A stretch of DNA of 64,000 nt from Ruminococcus_G sp050944435 (GCA_050944435.1 JBMNRB010000009.1:40617-104616), one strand, 5' to 3'. Counted from the stretch's first letter, positions 34,425 to 43,193 are shown. The notes: generated by a model not told the origin, from the sequence alone. Made by a program: numbers and translations.

Positions 34425-34441
34425 TTCTGGATAATCCGGAA
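34425..34441. promoter_or_regulatory. Second copy of the palindromic operator candidate
   Basis: TTCTGGAT-A-ATCCGGAA, differing from 32858-32874 at one base. It stands 70 bp upstream of the 33963-34355 gene start, with TATAGT (minus strand, 34405-34410) as a possible -10. Confidence 0.6.
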
Positions 34442-34534
34442 GTGAATAAGCATAAAATGGAGTTTTTTTCTATTTTTTCTTTTAACTTTTAAAATTATTG
34501 GAAATAAATGAAAAATTCTTTAGAAAAAAGGAGT

Positions 34535-34558
34535 GCCCGCTGCCAATCGGCAGCGGGC
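34535..34558 (-). terminator. Terminator of the full-length URO-D-like gene
   Basis: A 10-bp GC-rich stem GCCCGCTGCC/GGCAGCGGGC (34535-34544 with 34549-34558), loop AATC. The minus strand continues ACTCCTTTTTT. Confidence 0.88.
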
Positions 34559-34596
34559 TGAAATTAAGAAGAGTAATTGTATCTGATTTTAACTAA

Positions 34597-35907
34597 TTAT
34601 CTGGTTTCTTTAATCCATTTACGAACATCTTTTACCCAGGAACCAAATCTCATCGGATCGTTATTGCAGGTATGGGTATCTTTCAGAACGATTTCCACAC
34701 AGTTCTTGTCTTTTGTAACGTTCAGCACATTCTTTACGTAACCTTCCATGAACTCTGTGTTGTCCGGTGTATAGTTGTTCAGGTAGTAAGAAGGATTGGG
34801 TTTCCAGGAGTATACATAATCCTTGCCCATTCTGTCGGAACATTTCTGTACGTCAGCCCAGGGAGAAACAGAGATTCTTCTCAGTGTCTCGAAGGATTTG
34901 ATATACTGCAGTTTATTTTCAATGGGTTCACAGCATCCGTATGCTGACAGACCAAATCTGTCTGCTACTTTTTTCTCATGAACCTGTACAAACTCCCAAT
35001 GCTGTTCCGGTCCAACCATGGTGAACTCCTGTGACTCTGTCATACCGAAGAAATTCTTCAGATCGGTACATACGCTGTCATCACCAGGAATCTCATGAGT
35101 ATATGTCTGTCCGCCTGATCCGCTGTATGCCTGATTTCCGTTTACTGTCAGCAGACCCTGCTCCAGATACTGATCCAGAAGTCCGTTGTATCCTTCTTCC
35201 ATGATTGCCATAGCTTCATGAAGCATTTCCGGCTCTTCATAGATATCATACATAAGCTGTTCCAGACCGCGGAAGTCGGAATAGGTTTCAACCATGGCAA
35301 TATAGAGGAATTTCAAACCTACCAGACGTACATCCAGGATATCTCCCAGTACATCCTGATGCAGTTTCAGTTTTTCCATAGTTTCTTTTTCGTGATAGAT
35401 AACTTCCGGTGTACCCAGTCTGGAAAGCTGGCTGGGCTCGTCGATAATGGGCTCAAAGTGTTTTGCGCCTGCATCGAAATTAAAGTCGTTTCTCCATGCC
35501 AGGGGAACATCGCCCAGACAGTTGTCACGGAAACTCTGATTTGCAAAAGCTGCATTTTTATGATTCGGGTTTAATTTATCCCAGCCTGTATCTGTAATAA
35601 TCTTTCTTACTTCCCAGATATCATGTACGGGAACATCATCGTCGATCACATTGGCGCGGAACAGTTTTGCACGAAGGAACCATTCCATCTCTCTTGCTTC
35701 ATCACATTCACACTGAAGAGATTCCGGTGTAATAATCTCTCTCCAGGACATCTCCGGGAAAACTGCGATTACAGGATCCGTTGTCTTCAATTCATTGTGA
35801 GCATACCACAGCTCTTCTCTCTGTTTCATTTCCGGTCTCTGAGAGGCATCTTTAACCTGCTTTGCCAGCTCACGGATAATTTCTCTTTCTTTTGATGAAA
35901 TTGTCAT
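34597..35907 (-). CDS. URO-D superfamily protein, probable corrinoid-linked methyltransferase
   Basis: 436 residues. I place it in the uroporphyrinogen decarboxylase superfamily from its overall pattern: 'VPVHDIWEVRKI', 'EPEMLHEAMAIMEEGYN', 'YGCCEPIENKLQYIKSF', 'ISVSPWADVQ', and the end 'VLKDTHTCNNDPMRFGSWV'. Members of this group outside haem synthesis often move methyl groups between corrinoid proteins and other carriers. It has its own promoter and terminator but shares a 30-bp upstream motif with the sugar importer operon at 36200-40942. A cob(I)alamin adenosyltransferase is encoded at 42411. The start has GGAGG in front. Role in degrading the imported compound is inference. Confidence 0.65.
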   Translation of the reverse strand: MTISSKEREIIRELAKQVKDASQRPEMKQREELWYAHNELKTTDPVIAVFPEMSWREIITPESLQCECDEAREMEWFLRAKLFRANVIDDDVPVHDIWEVRKIITDTGWDKLNPNHKNAAFANQSFRDNCLGDVPLAWRNDFNFDAGAKHFEPIIDEPSQLSRLGTPEVIYHEKETMEKLKLHQDVLGDILDVRLVGLKFLYIAMVETYSDFRGLEQLMYDIYEEPEMLHEAMAIMEEGYNGLLDQYLEQGLLTVNGNQAYSGSGGQTYTHEIPGDDSVCTDLKNFFGMTESQEFTMVGPEQHWEFVQVHEKKVADRFGLSAYGCCEPIENKLQYIKSFETLRRISVSPWADVQKCSDRMGKDYVYSWKPNPSYYLNNYTPDNTEFMEGYVKNVLNVTKDKNCVEIVLKDTHTCNNDPMRFGSWVKDVRKWIKETR

Positions 35908-35966
35908 TCTTTTTCCTCCTTACACTAATCAGCTTTTGCGGGATTTAATTCGTCCTCTTGCTTCTC

Positions 35967-35994
35967 TTTATATTATGGATACATTTTAGCGCAA
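35967..35994 (-). promoter_or_regulatory. Promoter of the URO-D-like gene
   Basis: On the minus strand, TTGCGC (35989-35994), a 16-bp spacer and TATAAA (35967-35972), 60 bp before the start codon. Confidence 0.55.
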
Positions 35995-36020
35995 TTTTCT
36001 TCCCTTTGAAATATGATGTC

Positions 36021-36050
36021 TTGCGCATTTATTTACGGATCTTGCTTTTT
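36021..36050. promoter_or_regulatory. Shared upstream motif, copy at the URO-D-like gene
   Basis: A 30-bp stretch containing ACGGATCTTGCTTTTT that matches 41171-41200 at 23 of 30 positions without gaps. It lies 26 bp upstream of the -35. Candidate site for the AraC regulator at 41510. Confidence 0.5.
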
Positions 36051-36134
36051 GTAATTAACCGTCAATTAAATCCTTTTCTCTTCTTTTCTTTTTTCCCAAA
36101 GTTCTGAAAAACCATGAATATTCAAAGAAAAACA

Positions 36135-36174
36135 GCTCCGTATGCCTTTCTCAAAAAAGGAAGGCATACGGAGC
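36135..36174 (-). terminator. Terminator of sugar importer operon (locus 3)
   Basis: A 14-bp perfect stem GCTCCGTATGCCTT/AAGGCATACGGAGC (36135-36148 with 36161-36174). The minus strand continues TGTTTTTCTTT. Confidence 0.9.
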
Positions 36175-36199
36175 AGAAATAATAAGGCTGCGTTAAAAA

Positions 36200-37714
36200 T
36201 TATGCTTTCTTTGTGGAATCTGTGATCAGGATAGCTCTCATCAGGCTGTCCTCTGTGATTTCATCTCCCACCAGCTCGCCGGTCAGATTACCCTGTGAAA
36301 TTGTAATGATACGGTTACTGATACCCATAACCTCAGGCATTTCAGAAGAGATAACAATAATTGCCATTCCTTCTTTTTCTGCCATGTCCGCAATCAGTTT
36401 ATAGATTTCTGATTTGGAACCTACGTCGATACCACGGGTCGGCTCATCCAGAATCAGAAGTTTCGGACCCAGAGTCATCCATTTGCCCAGTACGACTTTC
36501 TGCTGATTACCACCGGAAAGATTGCCGACCGGCGTCTCTGAGCTGGGTGAACTGATCTGCAGTTTATCATGGTATTCATTATAAATATTATAAGTTTCTT
36601 TAATATCCACAAAACCGTGTTTGGAGATCCAGGGAAGTCTTGCCAGCGCCATATTTTCACGGCAGGACTGCTCCAGAACAAGCCCCTGTTCTTTACGGTT
36701 TTCTGTAACGAAAGCGATCTTTGCCTTTACCGCATCCACACTGTTATGGATTTTCTGTTCTTTTCCTTCCAGATAAACCTTTCCGGAATCCGCTTTACGA
36801 ATACCGAAGATCGTTTCCATAATCTCAGTACGTCCGGCTCCCACCAAGCCGTAAAAACCTACAACCTCTCCGGCATGTACCGTAAAGGAGATATCTTTGA
36901 AATATCCTTTCAGAGAAAGATTTTCAACTTTCAGTACTTCTTCTTTTGGATTCCATTTACATTTGTAATAGTAGTTATCCAGAGAACGGCCGATCATACT
37001 GTTTACAATATCATCCAGCGTGATATCTTTTGTAATGAACTCGCCGGTGGGTTTACCGTCTCTCATGACCAGAACACGATCGCTGATTTCAAAAATTTCA
37101 TCCATCTTGTGGCTGATATATACCATACCAACGCCCTGAGCTTTCAGTTTGTTGATAATCTTAAACAGAGAATCTTTTTCCTTCTCTGTCAGAGAAGATG
37201 TGGGCTCATCCAATACGAGGATTTTCGCACCAAGAGCAATACCGCGGGCAATTTCTACCATCTGCTGCTGTGCAATAGGCAGCGAAGAAATAACATCTGT
37301 CGGTTTTGCCGGACACTCCAGTTCATCCAGAACCTTCTGTGCATCTGCATTCATCTTCTTCCAGTCAATTCTGCCGCCTTTTTTCGGCAGACTGCCCAGA
37401 TACAGATTCTCTGCAACTGTTAATTCCATTACTAAGGATAATTCCTGGAAAATTAAGACAACACCATCATTTTTCGCTTCAATAGGACTATTATAACGAA
37501 CCGGTTTTCCTTGATAAATAATCTCACCTGAACCCGGATCTGCATGATATACTCCGGAGAGCACTTTCATCAGCGTAGATTTTCCCGCACCGTTCTCACC
37601 ACACAGTGCCAGAACTTCGCCGTACTTCAGATTCAGATAAGCATTATCCAATGCCTTAACACCGGGAAAAGTTTTATTAATGTTTTTCATCTCAAGAACA
37701 TATTCATTGCTCAT
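36200..37714 (-). CDS. Sugar ABC importer ATPase, RbsA type (locus 3)
   Basis: 504 residues, two ABC domains with intact motifs: 'GENGAGKST', 'ILVLDEPTSS', 'LSGGNQQKVVLGKWM' and 'LLILDEPTRGID'. It energises the two permeases encoded further upstream in the same operon. Here the ATPase is last (permease-permease-binding protein-ATPase), unlike loci 1 and 2 where it is first. A GC-rich hairpin at 37763-37782 separates it from the binding-protein gene and may lower its expression. Confidence 0.95.
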   Translation of the reverse strand: MSNEYVLEMKNINKTFPGVKALDNAYLNLKYGEVLALCGENGAGKSTLMKVLSGVYHADPGSGEIIYQGKPVRYNSPIEAKNDGVVLIFQELSLVMELTVAENLYLGSLPKKGGRIDWKKMNADAQKVLDELECPAKPTDVISSLPIAQQQMVEIARGIALGAKILVLDEPTSSLTEKEKDSLFKIINKLKAQGVGMVYISHKMDEIFEISDRVLVMRDGKPTGEFITKDITLDDIVNSMIGRSLDNYYYKCKWNPKEEVLKVENLSLKGYFKDISFTVHAGEVVGFYGLVGAGRTEIMETIFGIRKADSGKVYLEGKEQKIHNSVDAVKAKIAFVTENRKEQGLVLEQSCRENMALARLPWISKHGFVDIKETYNIYNEYHDKLQISSPSSETPVGNLSGGNQQKVVLGKWMTLGPKLLILDEPTRGIDVGSKSEIYKLIADMAEKEGMAIIVISSEMPEVMGISNRIITISQGNLTGELVGDEITEDSLMRAILITDSTKKA

Positions 37715-37762
37715 TTACATTTCCTCCGGTTTCTTAATCATCAAAATGAATACTTCTTTGCC

Positions 37763-37782
37763 GGAGCCGCAAAAGCGGCCCC
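37763..37782 (-). terminator. Intra-operon hairpin after the binding-protein gene (locus 3)
   Basis: On the minus strand GGGGCCGC-TTTT-GCGGCTCC, an 8-bp stem with one G-T pair, 56 bp after the binding-protein stop and followed by CGGCAAAG rather than a T-run. Such hairpins stabilise the upstream mRNA and lower ATPase synthesis. Confidence 0.5.
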
Positions 37783-37837
37783 GTACAAAGTAATTATTAG
37801 CTTGTTTACCTGCTGCAGTTTTACAGAATGATAAATT

Positions 37838-38917
37838 TTACCATTCTTCCAGACCCAGAGAATCTACATTTTCCTGTGTAGCTACCGGTGTCTCAATGTA
37901 GTTGTAGAATTCTGCCGGTTCTTCGCCTGCTGCCAGCTGAATTGCCATATCCAGCGCTTCCTGTGCGTCGAAGTGGGGAGACTGCATAGCTGTTGCTGCA
38001 ATTCTTCCATCTCTTACATAGTCCATGGTGCTGTAGCTTCCGGAAGCTGCTGCAAAGATCTTCACATCATCCTGTCTTCCGGCTGCTTCGATAGCGTTCC
38101 ATGCACCGTAAGCTGCATTGTCATCGAAGGTAAATACGGCGTCAATTTCGCCTGCTGCATATTTAACCAGGTAGTTTTCCATTACCTGCTGAGCTTTTTC
38201 ACGGTTACCTTCACCTGTCTGGCTGTCCAGAATTTCAACATTGGTTCCTTCGATACCTTCCTCAAGACCCTGTGTACGTTCCAGAGATGTGGTGTAGCCA
38301 GCCGGTCCTGTGATTTCAACGATCTTAGCGTCTTCGCCAAGCTGTTTAACCATTTCCTGAGCAGTCTGTTTACCTTCTTCTACGTTTGAAGGCCCAACGT
38401 AGCATTTGATGAATTCTTCACCAGCTTCAGCAACGTTAGTATTGGCTGTCATACAGGGGATACCTGCCTGATTGATTGCTCTTACAGAAGCAACTGCTGT
38501 CTCGCCGTTAACCGGCCAAACGATAATACAGTCACACTGCATGTTGATCAGGTCCTGAATCTGGTTTGCCTGTGTCGTAGCGTCGCCTTTCGGGTCAAGG
38601 ATCTGAAGGTCCACGCCTTTTTCTTCTGCGTAAGATACCATGGTGTCATAGTAAGATGTCTGGTACGGGTCCTGTCCGGAATAGTTTACAACCATACCGA
38701 TTTTTGCTCCCTCTCCGGAAGCTGTGCTGTCAGATGCTTCCGCATCGTCAGAAGCTGCTGCATCGTCGGATGCTGCCGCATCATCAGATCCGCTTTCTTC
38801 TGTTGCTGCCGCGTCATCGGTTGCCGCTGCATCGTCGCTGCTTCCGCCGCCGCATCCAGTGATGAGCATGGATGCAACCAGAGCTGCACTGATCATTGCT
38901 AATAATTTTTTCTTCAT
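37838..38917 (-). CDS. Sugar ABC importer substrate-binding lipoprotein (locus 3)
   Basis: 359 residues. Signal with lipobox 'LITGC', then an unusual low-complexity acidic linker made of repeated 'DDAAAS/T' units (residues about 28-65). The binding domain follows: 'IGMVVNYSGQDPYQTSYYDT', 'LQILDPKGDATTQANQIQDL', 'CIIVWPVNGETAVASVRAI', 'TFDDNAAYGAWNAIEAAG', ending 'DSLGLEEW'. Pieces of a close paralog survive at 61172-61387. Ligand unknown; RbsB-type fold. Confidence 0.93.
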   Translation of the reverse strand: MKKKLLAMISAALVASMLITGCGGGSSDDAAATDDAAATEESGSDDAAASDDAAASDDAEASDSTASGEGAKIGMVVNYSGQDPYQTSYYDTMVSYAEEKGVDLQILDPKGDATTQANQIQDLINMQCDCIIVWPVNGETAVASVRAINQAGIPCMTANTNVAEAGEEFIKCYVGPSNVEEGKQTAQEMVKQLGEDAKIVEITGPAGYTTSLERTQGLEEGIEGTNVEILDSQTGEGNREKAQQVMENYLVKYAAGEIDAVFTFDDNAAYGAWNAIEAAGRQDDVKIFAAASGSYSTMDYVRDGRIAATAMQSPHFDAQEALDMAIQLAAGEEPAEFYNYIETPVATQENVDSLGLEEW

Positions 38918-39013
38918 TTCTCTTCCTCCTATTAGCTTAAGATGATTTTATTATTATACCGGGAAAAACTCCGGCAATAATAACCATTTTTACATTTACA
39001 CGGTCTGCTTCTG

Positions 39014-39982
39014 TCATTCCAGATTAGCTTTCTTGGTCTTTTTGGTCATCATAACTTTATCCAGATACAGGATACCGATCATGATCAGACCTGTGATCAG
39101 GGTATTTACGTATGTCTGAACATTCAGCAGGTTCATGATATTATCAACTACGCCCAGAAGCATAACACCGCCCAGGGTATACCAGATATTACCAACACCG
39201 CCGGTCAGCTTCGTACCGCCAAGTACAACGCCTGCGATAACCAGCATGTGCATATCCGGCCATCCAAGAGTAGGTGTGGAAGCGCCGGAAAACGCCGCAT
39301 ACATAACGCCTCCCAGAGCGCCTGTGAAACCGCAGATTACAAAGTTAATAAAAGTAACTCTTTTTGTATTGATACCTGCATTGAACGCAGAGCTTTCATT
39401 GCCTCCAACAGCATATGTATTACGTCCATGTGTGGTATATTTCAGCACATAATGTGCAATCAAAAGCATAATGATAAAGATAATGCTGATGTAAGACAGA
39501 GGGCCGACTTTTCCGGCGCCGAAATCAATAAACGCCCAGCCCATATCTGTATTCATGGGGATCAGAGACTCCTCTGCATGGTATATATACCCTACGCCGC
39601 GGCAGCCCAGCATCATAGCCAAAGTAACAACAAAGGCATTAATCCTCGCATAAGCTACCAGGAATCCGTTGATGCATCCTACCAGAACTCCTACCAGCAA
39701 AGCTACAATGATACCCGGGATCATGCCGATGCTTGCTTCCAATCCACATGCCAGGGATGCGGCCAATGCAACCAATGTACAGGTGGACATATCAAAGTAA
39801 CTGTTGATAATTACAAAGGTCATACCGATGGCCATGATACCTTTCATGGCATTCTGATTAAACACGTTAAACAGATTGTTTACACTTAAAAATCCATTAA
39901 CAAAGATGGATGCAAGCACAAAACATACGATCCAGATCGGTATGATGGTGTGTTTTGATAAAATCGATTTTATTTTTCCCAT
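39014..39982 (-). CDS. Sugar ABC importer permease 2, RbsC type (locus 3)
   Basis: 322 residues, about ten membrane segments. 'FLSVNNLFNVFNQNAMKG', 'INAFVVTLAMMLGCRGVGYI', the ATPase-contact loop 'AVGGNESSAFNAGIN', 'VIAGVVLGGTKLTGGVGNI'. Directly abuts the upstream permease gene (stop then ATG with no gap). Two different permeases in one importer suggest a heterodimeric channel, as in YtfT/YjfF-type systems. Confidence 0.94.
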   Translation of the reverse strand: MGKIKSILSKHTIIPIWIVCFVLASIFVNGFLSVNNLFNVFNQNAMKGIMAIGMTFVIINSYFDMSTCTLVALAASLACGLEASIGMIPGIIVALLVGVLVGCINGFLVAYARINAFVVTLAMMLGCRGVGYIYHAEESLIPMNTDMGWAFIDFGAGKVGPLSYISIIFIIMLLIAHYVLKYTTHGRNTYAVGGNESSAFNAGINTKRVTFINFVICGFTGALGGVMYAAFSGASTPTLGWPDMHMLVIAGVVLGGTKLTGGVGNIWYTLGGVMLLGVVDNIMNLLNVQTYVNTLITGLIMIGILYLDKVMMTKKTKKANLE

Positions 39983-40942
39983 TTACGCACCCTTCTTTCT
40001 TTTTGTCATGATATCGATATAAACAGCTATCAGAATTACGATACACTGTGCAACCCACTGCAGATAATACGGAAGACCGATGATAACAAAACCATTATCC
40101 AGAATACCAAGGATCATAACTCCGACAAAAGTTTTGTAAACGCTTCCGCTTCCGCCATTCAGTGAAGCACCGCCCAGGATTACACCGGAGATAACATCGA
40201 ACTCGTAACTTTCACCGATGGTACACTGTGCCGATGCGCCACGGGAACAAAGCAAAATTGCACCGATAGCTGTGGAAAGACCGGACAGTACAAAAGTTTT
40301 CAGGATAACCATCTTATCGTTGATACCGCTGTACCGACAGGCTTCATCATTTCCACCCACTGACATAACCTGATGTCCGTATACGCTTCTGTTCAGGTAA
40401 TATCCCATGATGATGATAAAGATTATCATGATAATAGTTGAGATCGGGATCGGCCCTACGCTTCCTTTACCGATCTGAGTAAACCATGCGTTGCTGTCTG
40501 CCATCTGAACGAACTGACCATTGGTATACATCATGGCCAACGCCTGCAGCACGTTCATCATACCCAGCGTAACGATCATGGAATTCAGCCTCAGATATCC
40601 ACAGAGATATCCGCTTACGATACCGGACGCCATACCTACGATAATCGTAACGATCATTGCCGGAATCGGTCCGATTTTGTCGTGCAGGTCAATACAGATA
40701 ACACAGCACAACGACAGGAGTGAACCTACAGACAGGTCGAAGTTTCCTCCGATGATGACGTAAGTCATACCTGCGCCCATTACGGCGATTGTGGCCACCT
40801 GACGGAAAAGCAGGATAAAGTTGTCAAAGGTCCGAAACTGCTTTGATATTACGAAGAATACCAAGTAAACCAGAATCATCGCCAGCACAATACCCTGTTT
40901 CTTCAGAGTGGTCAAAAAGTTTTTGTTGCTTTGAGACTCCAT
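39983..40942 (-). CDS. Sugar ABC importer permease 1, RbsC type (locus 3)
   Basis: 319 residues with the same family pattern: 'FDNFILLFRQVATIAVMG', 'RLNSMIVTLGMMNVLQALAM', contact loop 'SVGGNDEACRYSGIN', 'ISGVILGGASLNGGSGSV'. First gene of the locus 3 operon; GGGAGG lies 9 nt from the ATG. Upstream there is an unusually long control region (to 41509) with two candidate minus-strand promoters and operator-like sites. Confidence 0.94.
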   Translation of the reverse strand: MESQSNKNFLTTLKKQGIVLAMILVYLVFFVISKQFRTFDNFILLFRQVATIAVMGAGMTYVIIGGNFDLSVGSLLSLCCVICIDLHDKIGPIPAMIVTIIVGMASGIVSGYLCGYLRLNSMIVTLGMMNVLQALAMMYTNGQFVQMADSNAWFTQIGKGSVGPIPISTIIMIIFIIIMGYYLNRSVYGHQVMSVGGNDEACRYSGINDKMVILKTFVLSGLSTAIGAILLCSRGASAQCTIGESYEFDVISGVILGGASLNGGSGSVYKTFVGVMILGILDNGFVIIGLPYYLQWVAQCIVILIAVYIDIMTKRKKGA

Positions 40943-41133
40943 TAAACATAACCTCCCGCTTCCTTTTATTTCTCAAATCACGCATCCTGCGTGTTAAGAG
41001 CAAAACCTCAAAAAACTATGTATGGATATTCATTTATTTTGTTCCTGTAGTCAAATTAACCGAATCTCCAAAACCGGACAATTTTACTGATTTTTTCTTA
41101 TTTTCTGTAGATTTCCTGTCTACGTTGAATAAT

Positions 41134-41162
41134 ATTATATCTTAGCAAATTCTCAAATCCAA
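41134..41162 (-). promoter_or_regulatory. Candidate proximal promoter P2 of importer operon 3
   Basis: Minus strand TTGGAT (41157-41162), 17 bp, TATAAT (41134-41139). The leader to the permease start would be about 185 nt. I see nothing coding between 40943 and 41133. Confidence 0.55.
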
Positions 41163-41170
41163 TGTGCAGT

Positions 41171-41200
41171 TTTGTCCCATTATTCACGAATCTTGTTTTT
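41171..41200. promoter_or_regulatory. Shared upstream motif, copy at importer operon 3
   Basis: Contains ACGAATCTTGTTTTTT and matches 36021-36050 (upstream of the URO-D-like gene) at 23 of 30 positions. It lies 8 bp upstream of the P2 -35. Confidence 0.5.
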
Positions 41201-41332
41201 TATTTTTTCATAAACGGCAATATGTACAAAACAAACGATTTCTTTTTGTGCAACTTACCACTTTTTAGCGTTGTGTAAGTTCTATTTCCAGCAGGATGCC
41301 AGAAAAAGTTCTTTCCTTACGCTTCTTTTTGT

Positions 41333-41388
41333 GTGTCCGTGCACATTCCATAGTTTATTATTATAGTATTTTGTGCACGTTCACGCAA
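41333..41388 (-). promoter_or_regulatory. Candidate distal promoter P1 with two GTG-N6-CAC operators
   Basis: Minus strand TTGCGT (41383-41388), 17 bp, TATAAT (41360-41365). A GTGCACGTTCAC site (41373-41384) fills most of the spacer and overlaps the -35. A second, GTGTCCGTGCAC (41333-41344), lies just past the -10; the two start exactly 40 bp apart. Spacer occupancy is typical of repression. A similar site stands next to the LacI gene at 47343. Confidence 0.5.
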
Positions 41389-41441
41389 TAGGAATACCTC
41401 ATAATTTTTTTATATTTTTTCATGCATATTTACCAAAAATG

Positions 41442-41470
41442 TTGTTATTTCCTTTTATATATGGTATGAT
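41442..41470 (+). promoter_or_regulatory. Promoter of the AraC gene at 41510
   Basis: TTGTTA (41442-41447), 17 bp, TATGAT (41465-41470), 39 bp before the start. Confidence 0.6.
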
Positions 41471-41509
41471 CTACGAAAAGAAAATCATCCGAAAAAGGAG
41501 GTGCTCTTT

Positions 41510-42349
41510 GTGAAAAGTGTTGACTCAGGCGTACTTGAACAGTCTGTATGCTTTTCCTTTACACCGTCCGCTCTGGCAGAACAAATGTATTTTTACATGA
41601 CATGGTGCGGTCATTATTACTGCACTTCCAAATATATGTTTAAACGGGATTTTTATCCGCCTCTGCTGGTTATGTATATTATGGAAGGTACCATGCATGT
41701 CCAGCATATGGAGAGAACCTTTGAAGCCAATAAAGGCGACGTGGTACTGATTGACTGCAATAATCCCCACTATTACCAGGCAGAAAACGGATTGGAATTT
41801 ACCTTCATTCATTTTGACGGTTCCAATTCTCATGAAATTGTGGAACATATTCTGGCAATTCGCGGACCTTTGATCCGTTCCAAAAACAATGCCCTAATCG
41901 GCAGTTTCATTTATGATACGGTAAATTTTTACGAAAACGGAGGATACGAAAGTATGTTCGCAACCTCTATGCGGGTTTATAAACTGCTGCAGCTTCTTCA
42001 TGATATGGATGATTATCAGACTCAGAAAGAAAACCCCATCCATATGGCTATCCATTACATTAAAGATAATATTGGAAAAAAAATCACGTTAAAAGAACTG
42101 TCGGAAATCTCCAGCATGAGCGTTTATTACTTTTCCCACCGATTTAAAGAAGAAACCGGCTATTCTCCCATGGATTATGTTATCAATTCCCGGATGGACA
42201 GAGCCAAAATTCTTTTGGTCCGAACTACAAAAACCATCGCTGAGATTGCCTATGAAGTAGGATACGGCAGCAGCGGCAGTTTTATCAATATATTTACAGA
42301 CAAGGTGGGCTGTTCTCCCAAAACATACCGCCGTCTTATGAAACTGTAA
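41510..42349 (+). CDS. AraC-family regulator with cupin domain (locus 3)
   Basis: 279 residues from the GTG at 41510, which has AAGGAGG 8 nt upstream; a GTG at 41501 abuts that site and is unlikely. Cupin-type N-terminus ('RDFYPPLLVMYIMEGTMHVQH', 'IHFDGSNSHE'). AraC domain with 'KITLKELSEISSMSVYYFSHRF' and 'EIAYEVGYGSSGSFINIFTDK'. Divergent from importer operon 3, so probably its activator. A diverged C-terminal piece of a relative survives at 61346-61636. Confidence 0.9.
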   Translation: MKSVDSGVLEQSVCFSFTPSALAEQMYFYMTWCGHYYCTSKYMFKRDFYPPLLVMYIMEGTMHVQHMERTFEANKGDVVLIDCNNPHYYQAENGLEFTFIHFDGSNSHEIVEHILAIRGPLIRSKNNALIGSFIYDTVNFYENGGYESMFATSMRVYKLLQLLHDMDDYQTQKENPIHMAIHYIKDNIGKKITLKELSEISSMSVYYFSHRFKEETGYSPMDYVINSRMDRAKILLVRTTKTIAEIAYEVGYGSSGSFINIFTDKVGCSPKTYRRLMKL

Positions 42350-42410
42350 ATTGAAATATTGGGCAGACTATACTATACTGAAACAAAAACCAGGAAAAGA
42401 GGGGACGCTT

Positions 42411-42944
42411 ATGGAAAAACAGACAGGCTGTATTCATATTTACTGCGGTGACGGCAAAGGAAAAACCACTACCGGAATGGGTTTATGCGTCCGTGCCGCC
42501 GGATACGGATACCGTGTTTTGATTTATCAGTTCATGAAAAACAATTCCACCAGTGAACGAAAAGTTTTGGAAACTGTGCCCAACATTACAATTGTTGACG
42601 GACTGGAATGTGAAAAATTCAGTTTTCAGATGACAGAAGAAGAGAAAAAAGAGCGAAAAGAATTTTACGAAAACCAGTTTAAGCTTCTCGTAAATATGAT
42701 CGCTGAAGAATCCTATGACGTGGTATTTTTTGATGAATTGATTTACACCATCGGTGCCGGATTATTTGATGAAAATCTCCTTTTGGATTTTCTGAAGAAA
42801 AAACCGGAACAACTGGAAGTGATTTTAACCGGCCAGGGTCCAAGCCCTGCTTTAATAGAAGCGGCGGACTACGTTTCGGAAATCCGCAAAATCAAACACC
42901 CCTTCGACAGGGGAATTCCTTCCCGAAAGGGAATCGAAAAATAA
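42411..42944 (+). CDS. cobA: Cob(I)alamin adenosyltransferase, CobA/BtuR type
   Basis: 177 residues from the ATG at 42411 (GAGGGG upstream). The P-loop 'GDGKGKTTTGMG' begins near residue 14; 'DVVFFDELIYTI' forms the Walker-B-like part and 'LTGQGPSPALIEAADYVSEI' is typical of the family. It transfers adenosyl from ATP to cob(I)alamin in the cytoplasm. It follows the AraC gene by 61 bp and may be co-transcribed. Cobalamin chemistry would suit the methyltransferase-like proteins at 34597 and 58206, although no corrinoid protein gene is in the window. It ends base-to-base against the converging GIY-YIG gene. Confidence 0.9.
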   Translation: MEKQTGCIHIYCGDGKGKTTTGMGLCVRAAGYGYRVLIYQFMKNNSTSERKVLETVPNITIVDGLECEKFSFQMTEEEKKERKEFYENQFKLLVNMIAEESYDVVFFDELIYTIGAGLFDENLLLDFLKKKPEQLEVILTGQGPSPALIEAADYVSEIRKIKHPFDRGIPSRKGIEK

Positions 42945-43193
42945 TCACTTTTGATTTTTTGAAAGCAATGCCAGCTTCTGTGCGCGTGTCATTCGCTTAA
43001 TCGCGTACTCCCTGCGCATTGCTTCTTCTTTTGTCTCATAGGTCTCATAATATTCCAAGGTCACCGGAAGCCTGCTTTTCGTATATTTGGCTCCCCGTCC
43101 CATATTATGATCCTGAATTCTTTTTTCCAGATTGTTGGTCCAGCCGGTATAAAAACTGCCGTCACAGCATCTGACCATATAAGTGTAATTCAT
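42945..43193 (-). CDS. GIY-YIG domain protein, UPF0213 type
   Basis: 82 residues from the ATG at 43193. An open reading continues upstream, but its extra residues do not look like the family. 'YTYMVRCCDGSFYTGWTNNLEKRIQDHN' is the GIY-YIG-type start (here 'YMV...YTG'), followed by 'KYTKSRLPVTLEYYETYETKEEAMRREYAIKR', as in YhbQ/YazA proteins. These small stand-alone domains have a nuclease fold; cellular role poorly known. Length agrees with the family (80-95). Confidence 0.85.
   Translation of the reverse strand: MNYTYMVRCCDGSFYTGWTNNLEKRIQDHNMGRGAKYTKSRLPVTLEYYETYETKEEAMRREYAIKRMTRAQKLALLSKNQK

Noticed and set aside
36135..36174. Perfect 14-bp inverted repeat as a mobile-element end
   Set aside because: Position after the ATPase stop and a T-rich tail explain it fully as a transcription terminator.
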